DNA from: a virus
IMG/VR virus record: IMGVR_UViG_3300022752_000142
Span: 1-41,489 of that record
Length of the DNA: 41,489 bases
Direction: 5' to 3' (one strand)
The translations under genes and the position numbers were made by a program. Numbering within the stretch: position 1 is the stretch's first letter; the number at the start of each line of letters is the position of its first letter. Below the pieces are notes generated by a model. That model did no database searches, was not told the DNA's origin, and saw only the letters and a program-made list of their open reading frames with translations. This document shows, one piece after another, positions 26,536 through 32,650 of the stretch.

Positions 26536-27106
26536 ATTTTTCCGTATCTATTTTGAGAAAAGGTTTATACTTTTCGATCAATCTTGAAATATCTGGCCAT
26601 AAAATATCATCATTTATTTCTTTGTTTAGTGTATCTTTAAAATTTAAAGATTTATCAAGAATAACCAATGTTTCTATATTAATAGTTTTTCTTAGGTATG
26701 CTTTTATTATATATGGATGCTGACCTTTTGAGGAAGTAAATATATCCTTAATTTCTATATTATTATCTTCGATTTCTTGAGTCAATTTATCCAAATCATT
26801 TTCAAAGTTATATTGTAATGCTTCTAATCTTTTTTTCCATTCTAAATATCTTTCATTAGCTTCAGAATCGAAAACGCCTCCCCACCTATCTCCGGAAACA
26901 AAATTAGAAACTAAAAAATTTACTACCTCTTCATCAGTATATTTTTTTGCTATTTTACTTATACCATATAAATCTTTTCTCTTAAGAAAAGCATTTCTTG
27001 TTGCCTTTACCTTTCCCTTTTGTTTGATTACATCATATTTATCCGTAGTAAAATGTAATTTTAATGCTAAATAAAATTTATAAACTTCAAATGCGTCCAT
27101 TATCAT
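26483..27106 (-). CDS. gp59: Replicative helicase loader gp59
   Basis: 207 residues (T4 gp59 has 217). The N-terminus (MIMDAFEVYKFYLALKLHF, then KYDVIKQKGKVKATRNAFLK RKDLYGISK) aligns with the T4 gp59 pattern VYKLYLMIKQH...KYDVIK. The helical C-terminal half includes ETLVILDKSLNFKD, as T4's FETFILLDSFLN. gp59 loads gp41 helicase onto gp32-coated forks. The ATG overlaps the gp33 stop by 4 bp (ATGA). Confidence 0.85.
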   Translation of the reverse strand: MIMDAFEVYKFYLALKLHFTTDKYDVIKQKGKVKATRNAFLKRKDLYGISKIAKKYTDEEVVNFLVSNFVSGDRWGGVFDSEANERYLEWKKRLEALQYNFENDLDKLTQEIEDNNIEIKDIFTSSKGQHPYIIKAYLRKTINIETLVILDKSLNFKDTLNKEINDDILWPDISRLIEKYKPFLKIDTEKYGRIFRTRFGHLCPKDN

Positions 27107-27354
27107 AAAGGAAGCTTTCCTCTTTTCTTTAAGAAATTTTGCTCTTCTGCCTCTAACTGTATCTTTTCCTTTAGTGATTTATTCACTAATCCTGCAATGT
27201 TTTCAATGTCTATATCAATTTCCTCACAATACGAAATAACTGCTTCCATATAACCTATTTTTGTATCTTGAACTTTCTTTTCAATATACAAAGAAAATTC
27301 ATTAGGTGATCTAAATTTTTTGGTTATAATTAAACTATCTGTTATGGGATCCAT
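27103..27354 (-). CDS. gp33: Late promoter transcription accessory protein, gp33-like
   Basis: 83 residues when started at the ATG at 27354, which has an AGGAAA ribosome binding site; an upstream TTG in the same frame belongs to the promoter -35 box. The sequence (MDPITDSLIITKKFRSPNEF, then GYMEAVISYCEEIDID, SLKEKIQLEAEEQNFLKKRG KLPL) matches the short gp33-type coactivator of aquatic T4-like phages. In T4 gp33 binds the RNA polymerase beta flap and the sliding clamp to activate late promoters. Its position before gp59 and gp32 equals that in T4, and a perfect sigma70 promoter precedes it. Confidence 0.75.
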   Translation of the reverse strand: MDPITDSLIITKKFRSPNEFSLYIEKKVQDTKIGYMEAVISYCEEIDIDIENIAGLVNKSLKEKIQLEAEEQNFLKKRGKLPL

Positions 27355-27364
27355 CTTATTTCCT

Positions 27365-27393
27365 ATTATAATGTAAATTATTTTTCTTGTCAA
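27365..27393 (-). promoter_or_regulatory. Perfect sigma70 promoter of the gp33-gp59 cluster
   Basis: Minus strand TTGACA (27388-27393), 17 bp, TATAAT (27365-27370), 11 bp before the gp33 ATG. Start of transcription would be near or just upstream of the ribosome binding site, so the leader is very short. Confidence 0.85.
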
Positions 27394-27395
27394 TA

Positions 27396-27731
27396 CTATT
27401 TGAATAAAATTAATGAGAGCATAACAGCATGTACGATAAATCCAAATCCAATGGTAATTACCATTAACATATCTTTCAAAATAGCTGCTCTAACAAAGTA
27501 TAAAGCTAAACCTCCCCAAATAAACAATACTAATTCTATTGGCGGAGTTTTATCAGATAAACCTGCCATTAGCGCGATGAGAGGTGGAATAGTTGCAGCA
27601 TGCACCATAAGAATACCAACCCATGTAATAGTTTCTGCTGTGGCTTGTGTTAAGTTATTCTTACAGTAATCAATTACTTTATGTAAATCAAATTTTGGAA
27701 TATGGATTTTGTTAGTTTTAATTGGATTCAT
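27396..27731 (-). CDS. Small inner membrane protein, unknown
   Basis: 111 residues with three hydrophobic segments at about 34-58 (ETITWVGILMVHAATIPPL), 67-88 (IELVLFIWGGLALYFVRAAI) and 90-110 (MLMVITIGFGFIVHAVMLSL). The N-terminal 30 residues are soluble and basic. It sits between the SleB-type hydrolase and gp33; the stop is 2 bp from the gp33 -35 box. Neighbourhood of a cell-wall hydrolase allows a holin-like guess, but the pattern gives no proof. Confidence 0.6.
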   Translation of the reverse strand: MNPIKTNKIHIPKFDLHKVIDYCKNNLTQATAETITWVGILMVHAATIPPLIALMAGLSDKTPPIELVLFIWGGLALYFVRAAILKDMLMVITIGFGFIVHAVMLSLILFK

Positions 27732-27735
27732 TTTA

Positions 27736-28266
27736 TTACTTGTAAAAAATATGGTTTCCGATAACTGCTATCTTTTCTTTACGCCATTTTGGATTTACAT
27801 AATTAGCATGATAGTACATAGCATCATTTAAAATGTCTAAACGAAAACCTTCTAGTAATACTTTCTTTGCTACAGCATAACATTCTGTGTATGCCTCTTG
27901 AGATAAAAGTTTCTTTCTAGCTTGAGGTTCACAATACCAACTAAATTGGCATACTACTTTTTCCATGAAAACATTCTTTTGATAAACTACTTTACATATA
28001 TCACTTGGAAAAATACCAGACTCCGATCTGTTAATAGTAACTTGAGCTACAGCCACTTTACCCTCAAATGATTCTTTAGCAGCTTCAAAGTAAATGTTTC
28101 TAGCCAAACATTCAAGTTGGCGCTCACGTTCTGCCATTGTAGTATATTTGGTTTGTACTTTATTTGTTTTTAAAGTTTCTAGCTTGTAGTCAATAAATTT
28201 CATAAACAAGTTGCCAACAACCACAGCAGCAAGACAAGTTAGAAAAATTTTAACTATTTTATCCAT
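27736..28266 (-). CDS. SleB/CwlJ-type cell wall hydrolase
   Basis: 176 residues. Residues 5-25 form an uncleaved membrane anchor or signal-arrest-release segment (IVKIFLTCLAAVVVGNLF). From about 48 on the protein matches the Hydrolase_2 family: LECLARNIYFEAAKESFEGK with E61 as candidate catalytic Glu, VAVAQVTINRSESGIFPSDI, CQFSWYC and the final AMYYHANYVNPKW. The family are muramidase-like lytic enzymes. A perfect hairpin sits just upstream of the ATG. This is one of two dedicated lysis-type enzymes in the window. A 30-residue block of it (67-96) recurs at the end of the FkbM gene. Confidence 0.85.
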   Translation of the reverse strand: MDKIVKIFLTCLAAVVVGNLFMKFIDYKLETLKTNKVQTKYTTMAERERQLECLARNIYFEAAKESFEGKVAVAQVTINRSESGIFPSDICKVVYQKNVFMEKVVCQFSWYCEPQARKKLLSQEAYTECYAVAKKVLLEGFRLDILNDAMYYHANYVNPKWRKEKIAVIGNHIFYK

Positions 28267-28281
28267 GAGAACTCCTACGTA

Positions 28282-28298
28282 GGGGAGGTAACCTCCCC
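28282..28298. other. Perfect hairpin in the leader of the SleB-type gene
   Basis: GGGGAGG-TAA-CCTCCCC, a 7 bp GC-rich stem with a 3 bp loop, between the 88-residue gene and the hydrolase. It is not followed by a T run on either strand, so it is more likely an RNA stability or translation-control element than a terminator. Confidence 0.5.
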
Positions 28299-28305
28299 GT
28301 TCAGA

Positions 28306-28572
28306 TTACTTCTTGGTTGGTTTTTCTACCGCTTGAATCTGAGATACAAATCCATTAAGCGTTGCTGCTTTGGCAATTACTTCTGCTTCAGACGGATATG
28401 CTGGGAGATCTGGTTGTTGTGGTAGAGGTTCACCACGTTGTCTTGCATTTTCGCAAGCTGTCTGCCAGTTGTTTTCGGATACTGCACGCCGAGCAAAATA
28501 ATCTTCGCCAAGCATGTCTTTGGACAATCTTAATAATTCTAAACGAATTTCAAAAGGTGTCATATTAGCCAT
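28306..28572 (-). CDS. Small conserved T4-like phage protein, unknown
   Basis: 88 residues from the ATG at 28572, which has a strong AAGGAG site; an upstream ATG in frame has none. The N-terminus MANMTPFEIRLELLRLSKDM followed by LGEDYFARR is a pattern I recognise from aquatic T4-like phages (MTPxEIRLELLKxAKDML). The middle is Pro/Gln-rich (GEPLPQQPDLPAYPSEAEVI), suggesting a flexible linker. Function not known. Confidence 0.75.
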   Translation of the reverse strand: MANMTPFEIRLELLRLSKDMLGEDYFARRAVSENNWQTACENARQRGEPLPQQPDLPAYPSEAEVIAKAATLNGFVSQIQAVEKPTKK

Positions 28573-28644
28573 TTTACTTCTCCTTGTGTTTGTGTGTAAA
28601 AAAGGTGCTGTGAAACAATCCAATACAATAAAGGGCAGGAAACG

Positions 28645-28662
28645 AAAACCATTAGAAAATGG
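28645..28662 (-). terminator. Weak terminator-like hairpin after the tmRNA coding piece
   Basis: On the minus strand CCATT-TTCT-AATGG followed by TTTT. The stem is only 5 bp, so it may instead mark the 3' processing end of the tmRNA precursor. Confidence 0.4.
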
Positions 28663-28865
28663 AAAATGGACTTGGTACTATCCAACCACTTCTGTTACCG
28701 AGCAGGTTGGGACCATCTCTGAGTCTAAGTTGAACCTATGCGGCTAAACGAACCTCAAACGCACTATCATTTGCTGCGTCTATTTGCTTTTGCTAGGATT
28801 ACGTCCTTCGCCTATCGAGTTGTCCACTTACTTACTATTTGCCCCGTCGAAACTTGTTCAGGCCC
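28663..28865 (-). ncRNA. ssrA: tmRNA coding piece with tag reading frame
   Basis: Begins GGGCCTGAACAAGTTTCGAC at 28865. A pseudoknot-like region and AATAGAC precede the frame GCA GCA AAT GAT AGT GCG ..., stop TAG at 28736-28738. By comparison with E. coli (AATAGTC-GCA) the resume codon is probably the GCA at 28775-28777, giving A-ANDSAFEVRLAA; starting at the next GCA gives ANDSAFEVRLAA. After the stop a long hairpin (CCAACC/GGTTGG with an extending TGGT/ACCA) resembles a downstream pseudoknot or helix 5. The LAA end fits a ClpXP degron. The 3' end is approximate. Confidence 0.82.
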
Positions 28866-28917
28866 ACCAAATAATCTCTCAGCCGACCTTACGGTATTCT
28901 ACGGAGAGAGACCATTA

Positions 28918-28985
28918 GGTGGACCTGGGCGGTACTGCCCCGCCGTCCGCAGCACTTTTCTGCTTGCTTCATACAACTATATCAA
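28918..28985 (-). ncRNA. ssrA: tmRNA acceptor piece
   Basis: On the minus strand: AGTTGT (28973-28978, P2 strand), then GGACG, a perfect 5 bp T-stem GGCGG/CCGCC (28928-28944) with loop GGCAGTA, the acceptor strand CAGGTCC (28921-28927), discriminator A and CC. The next base is T, so the final A of CCA would be added after processing. The T loop lacks the TTC of ordinary tRNAs. The 5' end is not defined by sequence and is placed just after the FkbM stop. Confidence 0.8.
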
Positions 28986-28988
28986 TAT

Positions 28989-29081
28989 TTATTGGTATAT
29001 TATTTTACATATATCTCTAGGATACATACCTGTTCTATTGCCATCTATGTGTAATTGTGCAATATTAACTTTTTCTTTAAA
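28989..29081 (-). pseudogene. Fragment of a SleB-type hydrolase fused to the FkbM gene
   Basis: Residues 224-253 of the FkbM protein (FKEKVNIAQLHIDGNRTGMY then PRDICKIIYQ, stop) match hydrolase residues 67-96 at 14 of 30 positions without a gap, including PxDICK and YQ. The hydrolase continues after YQ; here a stop follows. Confidence 0.65.
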
Positions 29082-29750
29082 TAAAAAGTCTATAGGATTG
29101 GAGGATTCTAAATTTTTTATTTTTCGCGCTATCTCAGGATTAATAACATCTTTATGTATCCACCAATCTTCATAAGGATGACTTTGGTGAACTAAAGTAT
29201 TATTAATTATTAATTCATAACCATAATGTTCAAGTATTTGAATTGATTTATTCTTTACCTCTACACTTTTAGGTCCGCTATACAAATCATGCTCAAAAGT
29301 AATAATTCCAAACTTGTAAGTATCCAGGGGCATTTTTTCTAAACATTTCAATGTATTACTTGCAGGATCAATATCCAGTTGAAGGTAATCTATATTAGTT
29401 AATTCACCAAATCTATTTTTAAGTAATTCACTATAATCTAAAGTTAAAGCATCTGAACATAAAAACATATCAGTAGGTCTAATATCTGCCCATTCTGCTC
29501 TAAAATCATCCAATTCAATACTTATTCCATACCAATTAAAAAGTTTTGATAATAAGTAAGTATTATTAAAATGAGTTGGTTGCCTGCAACCTATTTCTAA
29601 AAATGTACCATTTTTCTTACCATTTGTACATGTTAAAATAAAAATATCTTGTAAGGCTTCACTGTATGAACATCGAATGTCTTCGAAATCAGGAAAATCG
29701 AATCTTAGTTTATTACTAGATGAGAAATTATGGTATGGAGTATTATTCAT
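28989..29750 (-). CDS. FkbM-type methyltransferase with a SleB-like C-terminal remnant
   Basis: 253 residues. Residues about 25-215 match the FkbM family of SAM-dependent methyltransferases: SYSEALQDIFILTC, NGTFLEIGCRQPTHFNNTYL (SAM motif I around 50), WYGISIELDD, then IDYLQLDIDPAS and FGIITFEHDLYSG. FkbM enzymes often O-methylate sugars, so a role in modifying surface glycans or phage adhesin glycans is possible. The last 30 residues do not belong to FkbM; they align without gaps to residues 67-96 of the SleB-type hydrolase. The gene is followed directly by the tmRNA. It lies in the operon of the 29932-29960 promoter. Confidence 0.75.
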   Translation of the reverse strand: MNNTPYHNFSSSNKLRFDFPDFEDIRCSYSEALQDIFILTCTNGKKNGTFLEIGCRQPTHFNNTYLLSKLFNWYGISIELDDFRAEWADIRPTDMFLCSDALTLDYSELLKNRFGELTNIDYLQLDIDPASNTLKCLEKMPLDTYKFGIITFEHDLYSGPKSVEVKNKSIQILEHYGYELIINNTLVHQSHPYEDWWIHKDVINPEIARKIKNLESSNPIDFLFKEKVNIAQLHIDGNRTGMYPRDICKIIYQ

Positions 29751-29758
29751 AATACTAG

Positions 29759-29911
29759 CTATTCAAAACCCTTGATGCTGATGTCATTACAGATGCAATG
29801 CGACCAATATCCTGTAGCTGATTTACTGTATAACCAGCATTCTGGTGTAAAGCCCGGTGCTCTTACACCAACGATATTTAACGGATGAATTTTATCACCT
29901 ACGGTCTTCAT
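29759..29911 (-). CDS. 50-residue protein with AhpC-like N-terminus
   Basis: Starts at the ATG at 29911 with a strong AAGGAG site and follows a perfect sigma70 promoter, so expression is likely. The first residues, MKTVGDKIHPLNIVGV, look like the N-terminal strand of AhpC-type peroxiredoxins (MKTxGDKxxxFxVTGV), but the peroxidatic Cys region is absent. The rest has three Cys (ECWLYSK, then HCIC). It may be a trimmed peroxiredoxin segment or a chance match. The stop is 8 bp before the FkbM ATG. Confidence 0.65.
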   Translation of the reverse strand: MKTVGDKIHPLNIVGVRAPGFTPECWLYSKSATGYWSHCICNDISIKGFE

Positions 29912-29931
29912 TTACTACTCCTTAAAATTAA

Positions 29932-29960
29932 ATTATAATTGAAATATACTAGCCTGTCAA
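29932..29960 (-). promoter_or_regulatory. Perfect sigma70 promoter before the small ORF, FkbM and tmRNA
   Basis: Minus strand TTGACA (29955-29960), 17 bp, TATAAT (29932-29937). The TGA stop of the exonuclease gene lies inside the -35 box. It starts about 20 bp before the 29911 ATG. Confidence 0.85.
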
Positions 29961-30625
29961 GCACTAGTTAACCTTTCGTATTCGTTTCTATACAACAACA
30001 AATACTTTACCCAATTATCCCTCTTTTCAAAAAATACTTGAGGGTAATCATTTTCGACAGATATAATTATCACTAATCTATTAATTGGAACACCTGTCAT
30101 TTCTTCATACATTATTGAATAAGCAGCGCATTGCATAAAGTATGAATGAATATGATCTTTTTCTTTTCTTCTTGATGAAGTTTTAAAATCTATTACTGCT
30201 AATTTACCTTTATACTCACCTATACAATCAACTGTACCAGATAAACGTAAATGATTAGAATACATTTGTTGTTCTTGACAATGTACATTGTCTATATTTT
30301 CTAATATTGGTTGAATTGATAGAAAGTTTTTTAGATCAAATGGATTTTGTATGTCGCAATCTTCATTATTAATATACTTTTCAACAATATTATGTAATCG
30401 AGTACCTCTTCCTGCTGCTGCTTTAGATATTCTGTTGGCTTCGGCTTCACCAACCTTTTTTCGCCATTCTATAAGTCCTTCTTTATTATGCAATGAAAGA
30501 ATAGTAGTTACCGAAGGATATTTGTTACCCTCCGGTGTTACATAATATCTGGTGCCATCTGGTCTTGTTACTCTTTCTAATTTAGGTATGGGCTTCTTCG
30601 TCCCTACATGATTAAATTGCTTCAC
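29957..30625 (-). CDS. PD-(D/E)XK exonuclease, RecB/Cas4-like
   Basis: 222 residues. Catalytic signature: GRGTRLHNIVEKY around 72-84, then LSGTVDCIGEYKGKLAVIDF KTS around 130-152, giving the D and D-x-K core. This is the PDDEXK_1 family, used for recombination or DNA degradation. The start is GTG at 30625 with an AAGGAT site 6 bp upstream; no better ATG exists. It begins 2 bp after the GH19 stop and is the last gene of the late operon. Confidence 0.85.
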   Translation of the reverse strand: MKQFNHVGTKKPIPKLERVTRPDGTRYYVTPEGNKYPSVTTILSLHNKEGLIEWRKKVGEAEANRISKAAAGRGTRLHNIVEKYINNEDCDIQNPFDLKNFLSIQPILENIDNVHCQEQQMYSNHLRLSGTVDCIGEYKGKLAVIDFKTSSRRKEKDHIHSYFMQCAAYSIMYEEMTGVPINRLVIIISVENDYPQVFFEKRDNWVKYLLLYRNEYERLTSA

Positions 30626-30627
30626 GT

Positions 30628-31260
30628 TTATCCTTGTAATACCTCAATGGCATGATTATAATGTTTAACACGATCTTCTAACCCAATGAACCCACCATTG
30701 ATACGTTTAGTCATCATTCTTAAATCTTGAGCATCAGCTAATTCATTTAATTTATTGGCAGTCCAGAACCAGCATGCAGAATGAAGCGCATAATATGGTT
30801 GGGTCAATACATCAGGATTTTGTAATAATGTATCATCCTCAAACATAGCCATACTACATCTTTGATAATTAGATTTACCGGTAAGTTGAATCAATCCCCT
30901 GCCTCTATATCTATAGCCTTCGCCTGATGCTTCAGACCCATTACCCATTCTATTTGCATAAACACGGTTAGCAATTTTTTCAGGTTGTCTGTGGTATTGT
31001 TGTGCAATCTCAGCAGATGGGAAATATTTTGGGAAAACTTTTCTTAAACCATCAGCAGAATAATTTAAATTCTCCGATAAGATAGTGAATCCGCCAGATT
31101 CATGAGCACATTGCGCTATAAATGCAGCTGTTCTAGCTATATCATTTATCTCATACTGAGGCAACACATCAACTAATGATTCATACCATTCACTTAAATT
31201 TTTGACACGAGGTATAAGATGTTGTAGTTGTTCCTCAGTAAAATCGAAATCAAATGACAT
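30628..31260 (-). CDS. Endolysin, GH19-type (chitinase-like muramidase)
   Basis: 210 residues, covering one GH19 domain with no signal peptide. Candidate catalytic Glu are E54 (AAFIAQCAHESGGF) and a Glu in NGSEASGEGYRYRGRG around 110-114, followed by GLIQLTGKSNY, the conserved GRGxIQLTG block. GH19 endolysins cut murein beta-1,4 bonds and need a holin to reach the wall. The ATG overlaps the iscU stop (ATGTCATTTGA), so it is coupled to the Fe-S genes. Confidence 0.9.
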   Translation of the reverse strand: MSFDFDFTEEQLQHLIPRVKNLSEWYESLVDVLPQYEINDIARTAAFIAQCAHESGGFTILSENLNYSADGLRKVFPKYFPSAEIAQQYHRQPEKIANRVYANRMGNGSEASGEGYRYRGRGLIQLTGKSNYQRCSMAMFEDDTLLQNPDVLTQPYYALHSACWFWTANKLNELADAQDLRMMTKRINGGFIGLEDRVKHYNHAIEVLQG

Positions 31261-31636
31261 TGTTTTTCTCCTTAAAATCTTTTATAGCAGCCTTGATCGC
31301 ATCCTCTGCCAATATGGAGCAGTGTATTTTAACGGGTGGTAACGCAAGTTCTTCTGCAATTTGAGTATTGCGAATAGTGCCGGCTTCGTCGAGACTCTTA
31401 CCCTTGACCCATTCCGTAACGAGCGAACTAGACGCAATCGCTGAACCACATCCATATGTTTTAAATTTAGCATCCGTAATGATTCCATTTTCATCTACCT
31501 GTATTTGTAGTTTCATTACATCACCACACGCTGGTGCGCCAACCATGCCTGTACCTATTCTTTTCACTTCTTTAGCAAAAGAGCCAACATTACGAGGATT
31601 TTCGTAGTGATCTAGTACTTGAGATGAGTAAGCCAT
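31250..31636 (-). CDS. iscU: Iron-sulfur cluster scaffold IscU
   Basis: 128 residues from the ATG at 31636, the same length as E. coli IscU; a longer upstream frame exists but its extra residues do not belong to the family. All functional residues are present: C37, D39 (APACGDVM), C63 (KTYGCGSAIASSS), H105 and C106, and the HscA-binding LPPVK motif before them. IscU receives sulfur from IscS and iron to build 2Fe-2S clusters and passes them on with HscA/HscB. The sequence looks like beta/gamma-proteobacterial IscU, suggesting capture from a host. IscS, HscA and Fdx are not in the window, so host partners would be used. It starts 4 bp after the A-type carrier stop. Confidence 0.95.
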   Translation of the reverse strand: MAYSSQVLDHYENPRNVGSFAKEVKRIGTGMVGAPACGDVMKLQIQVDENGIITDAKFKTYGCGSAIASSSLVTEWVKGKSLDEAGTIRNTQIAEELALPPVKIHCSILAEDAIKAAIKDFKEKNNVI

Positions 31637-31640
31637 TTTT

Positions 31641-31961
31641 TTATGCAGCGAAGGATGAGCCACAACCACAAGTAGTTGTAGCATTAGGATTTTTGATTAC
31701 AAACTGTGCAGATGCTATATCTTTTTTATAATCTATTTCGGCTCCGTCCAGATAAGACATGGACATAGCATCGACCAATACTTTTATCCCGTCTTTTTCT
31801 AATACAAAATCATCGTCGCCTTGTCTTTCATCAAATGTAAAACCATATTGAAATCCCGAACAACCTCCGCCCTGAATAAAAACTCTTAAAGGAGATGTTT
31901 CGTTTTCTTCTAATTGAACTTGTCTAATCTGATTGAAAGCTTTATCTGTTACAGTTAACAT
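31641..31961 (-). CDS. erpA: A-type Fe-S carrier protein (ErpA/IscA family)
   Basis: 106 residues. Cluster ligands are C34 ([11 protein letters not shown]), C98 and C100 (TTCGCGSSF). The [16 protein letters not shown] segment and the CGCGSSF end favour ErpA over IscA, but the family members are hard to separate without a tree. It transfers Fe-S clusters from IscU to apo-enzymes. The ATG overlaps the Bax-inhibitor stop (TAATG), and IscU follows 4 bp later, so the pair is co-translated. Confidence 0.93.
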   Translation of the reverse strand: MLTVTDKAFNQIRQVQLEENETSPLRVFIQGGGCSGFQYGFTFDERQGDDDFVLEKDGIKVLVDAMSMSYLDGAEIDYKKDIASAQFVIKNPNATTTCGCGSSFAA

Positions 31962-32650
31962 TACTCTCTTTTCTCCCCAAATAGATTAAGAAGACTTAAA
32001 AAGATATTAATAAAATTTAGATATAAACTAAGTGCCCCAATTACTTCTACGTTACGACTATCACCAAACATAATCATTTCACGTATCTTTTGGGTGTCGT
32101 AAGCAGTTAATCCCAAAAAGATAATGATAGCAAGACTGCTAATAACCATGCTGAATACACTACTACCAATGAAAATGTTGACAATACTGGCAAGAATAAT
32201 AGCGATAAGACCAACAAACATAAACTTTCCGAGACTATCCAAGCTCTTTTTTGTAAAGTATCCATAAAAACTCATTACTCCAAATAAAATTGCAGCACTC
32301 ATAAATGCTGTAACAATTGATCCTAGTTTATATACTACAAATATAGTAGCGAAACTAAGTCCCATAATCATAGAAAATCCAACCAACATTAACTGAGCCA
32401 ATTCTCTGGATGGATTAGAATTCAAGGCAAAACTAAATCCCATAACTGCTGCTAAGGGCAAAAAGATAGTTACCCATTTCATCCAACCAGTAAAAAAGAA
32501 TGCCATTAGCGCAGGAACACTGCTTATGGCAAGCGCTGTAAGCATACTTACCAAAGTAGCCAGTGCCATGTGTTTATAAACACCAGCCATTTTTGAATTT
32601 ATTTCGCTAGCTCCCAGATACCCAGGAGCCATATAAGTAGTTGTACTCAT
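31961..32650 (-). CDS. Bax inhibitor-1/YccA family membrane protein
   Basis: 229 residues with seven hydrophobic segments between about 27 and 222 and the family ending [20 protein letters not shown] followed by [20 protein letters not shown]. The family (TMBIM, bacterial YccA/YbhL) forms pH-sensitive calcium leak or protease-modulating membrane proteins; YccA of E. coli restrains FtsH. In a phage it might keep the membrane or FtsH-controlled proteins stable until lysis; that is inference. It overlaps the preceding small gene by TAATG. Confidence 0.9.
   Translation of the reverse strand: MSTTTYMAPGYLGASEINSKMAGVYKHMALATLVSMLTALAISSVPALMAFFFTGWMKWVTIFLPLAAVMGFSFALNSNPSRELAQLMLVGFSMIMGLSFATIFVVYKLGSIVTAFMSAAILFGVMSFYGYFTKKSLDSLGKFMFVGLIAIILASIVNIFIGSSVFSMVISSLAIIIFLGLTAYDTQKIREMIMFGDSRNVEVIGALSLYLNFINIFLSLLNLFGEKRE

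Larger units (their letters stand above)
28645..28985 (-). ncRNA. ssrA: Circularly permuted (two-piece) tmRNA gene, precursor
   Basis: The minus strand holds all parts of a permuted tmRNA: first an acceptor piece with T-arm and 3' acceptor strand ending ACC (28918), then a spacer of about 52 bp, then the coding piece starting GGGCCTG (28865). That strand carries the conserved GTTTCGACGGGG block and a short open frame for ANDSAFEVRLAA ending in TAG. GGGCCTG pairs over 7 bp with CAGGTCC, with G-U at the third pair, the alanine identity element. Six bases ACAACT in the coding piece pair with AGTTGT near the start of the acceptor piece, as expected for helix P2 between the two pieces. tmRNA rescues stalled ribosomes and tags the products for proteolysis. 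No protein gene is plausible here. Confidence 0.88.

Noticed and set aside
28738-29175. A 145-codon open frame on the plus strand across the tmRNA and the end of the FkbM gene
   Set aside because: It has no ribosome binding site, runs antisense to a well-supported RNA gene and to the methyltransferase, and its protein looks like translated structural RNA.
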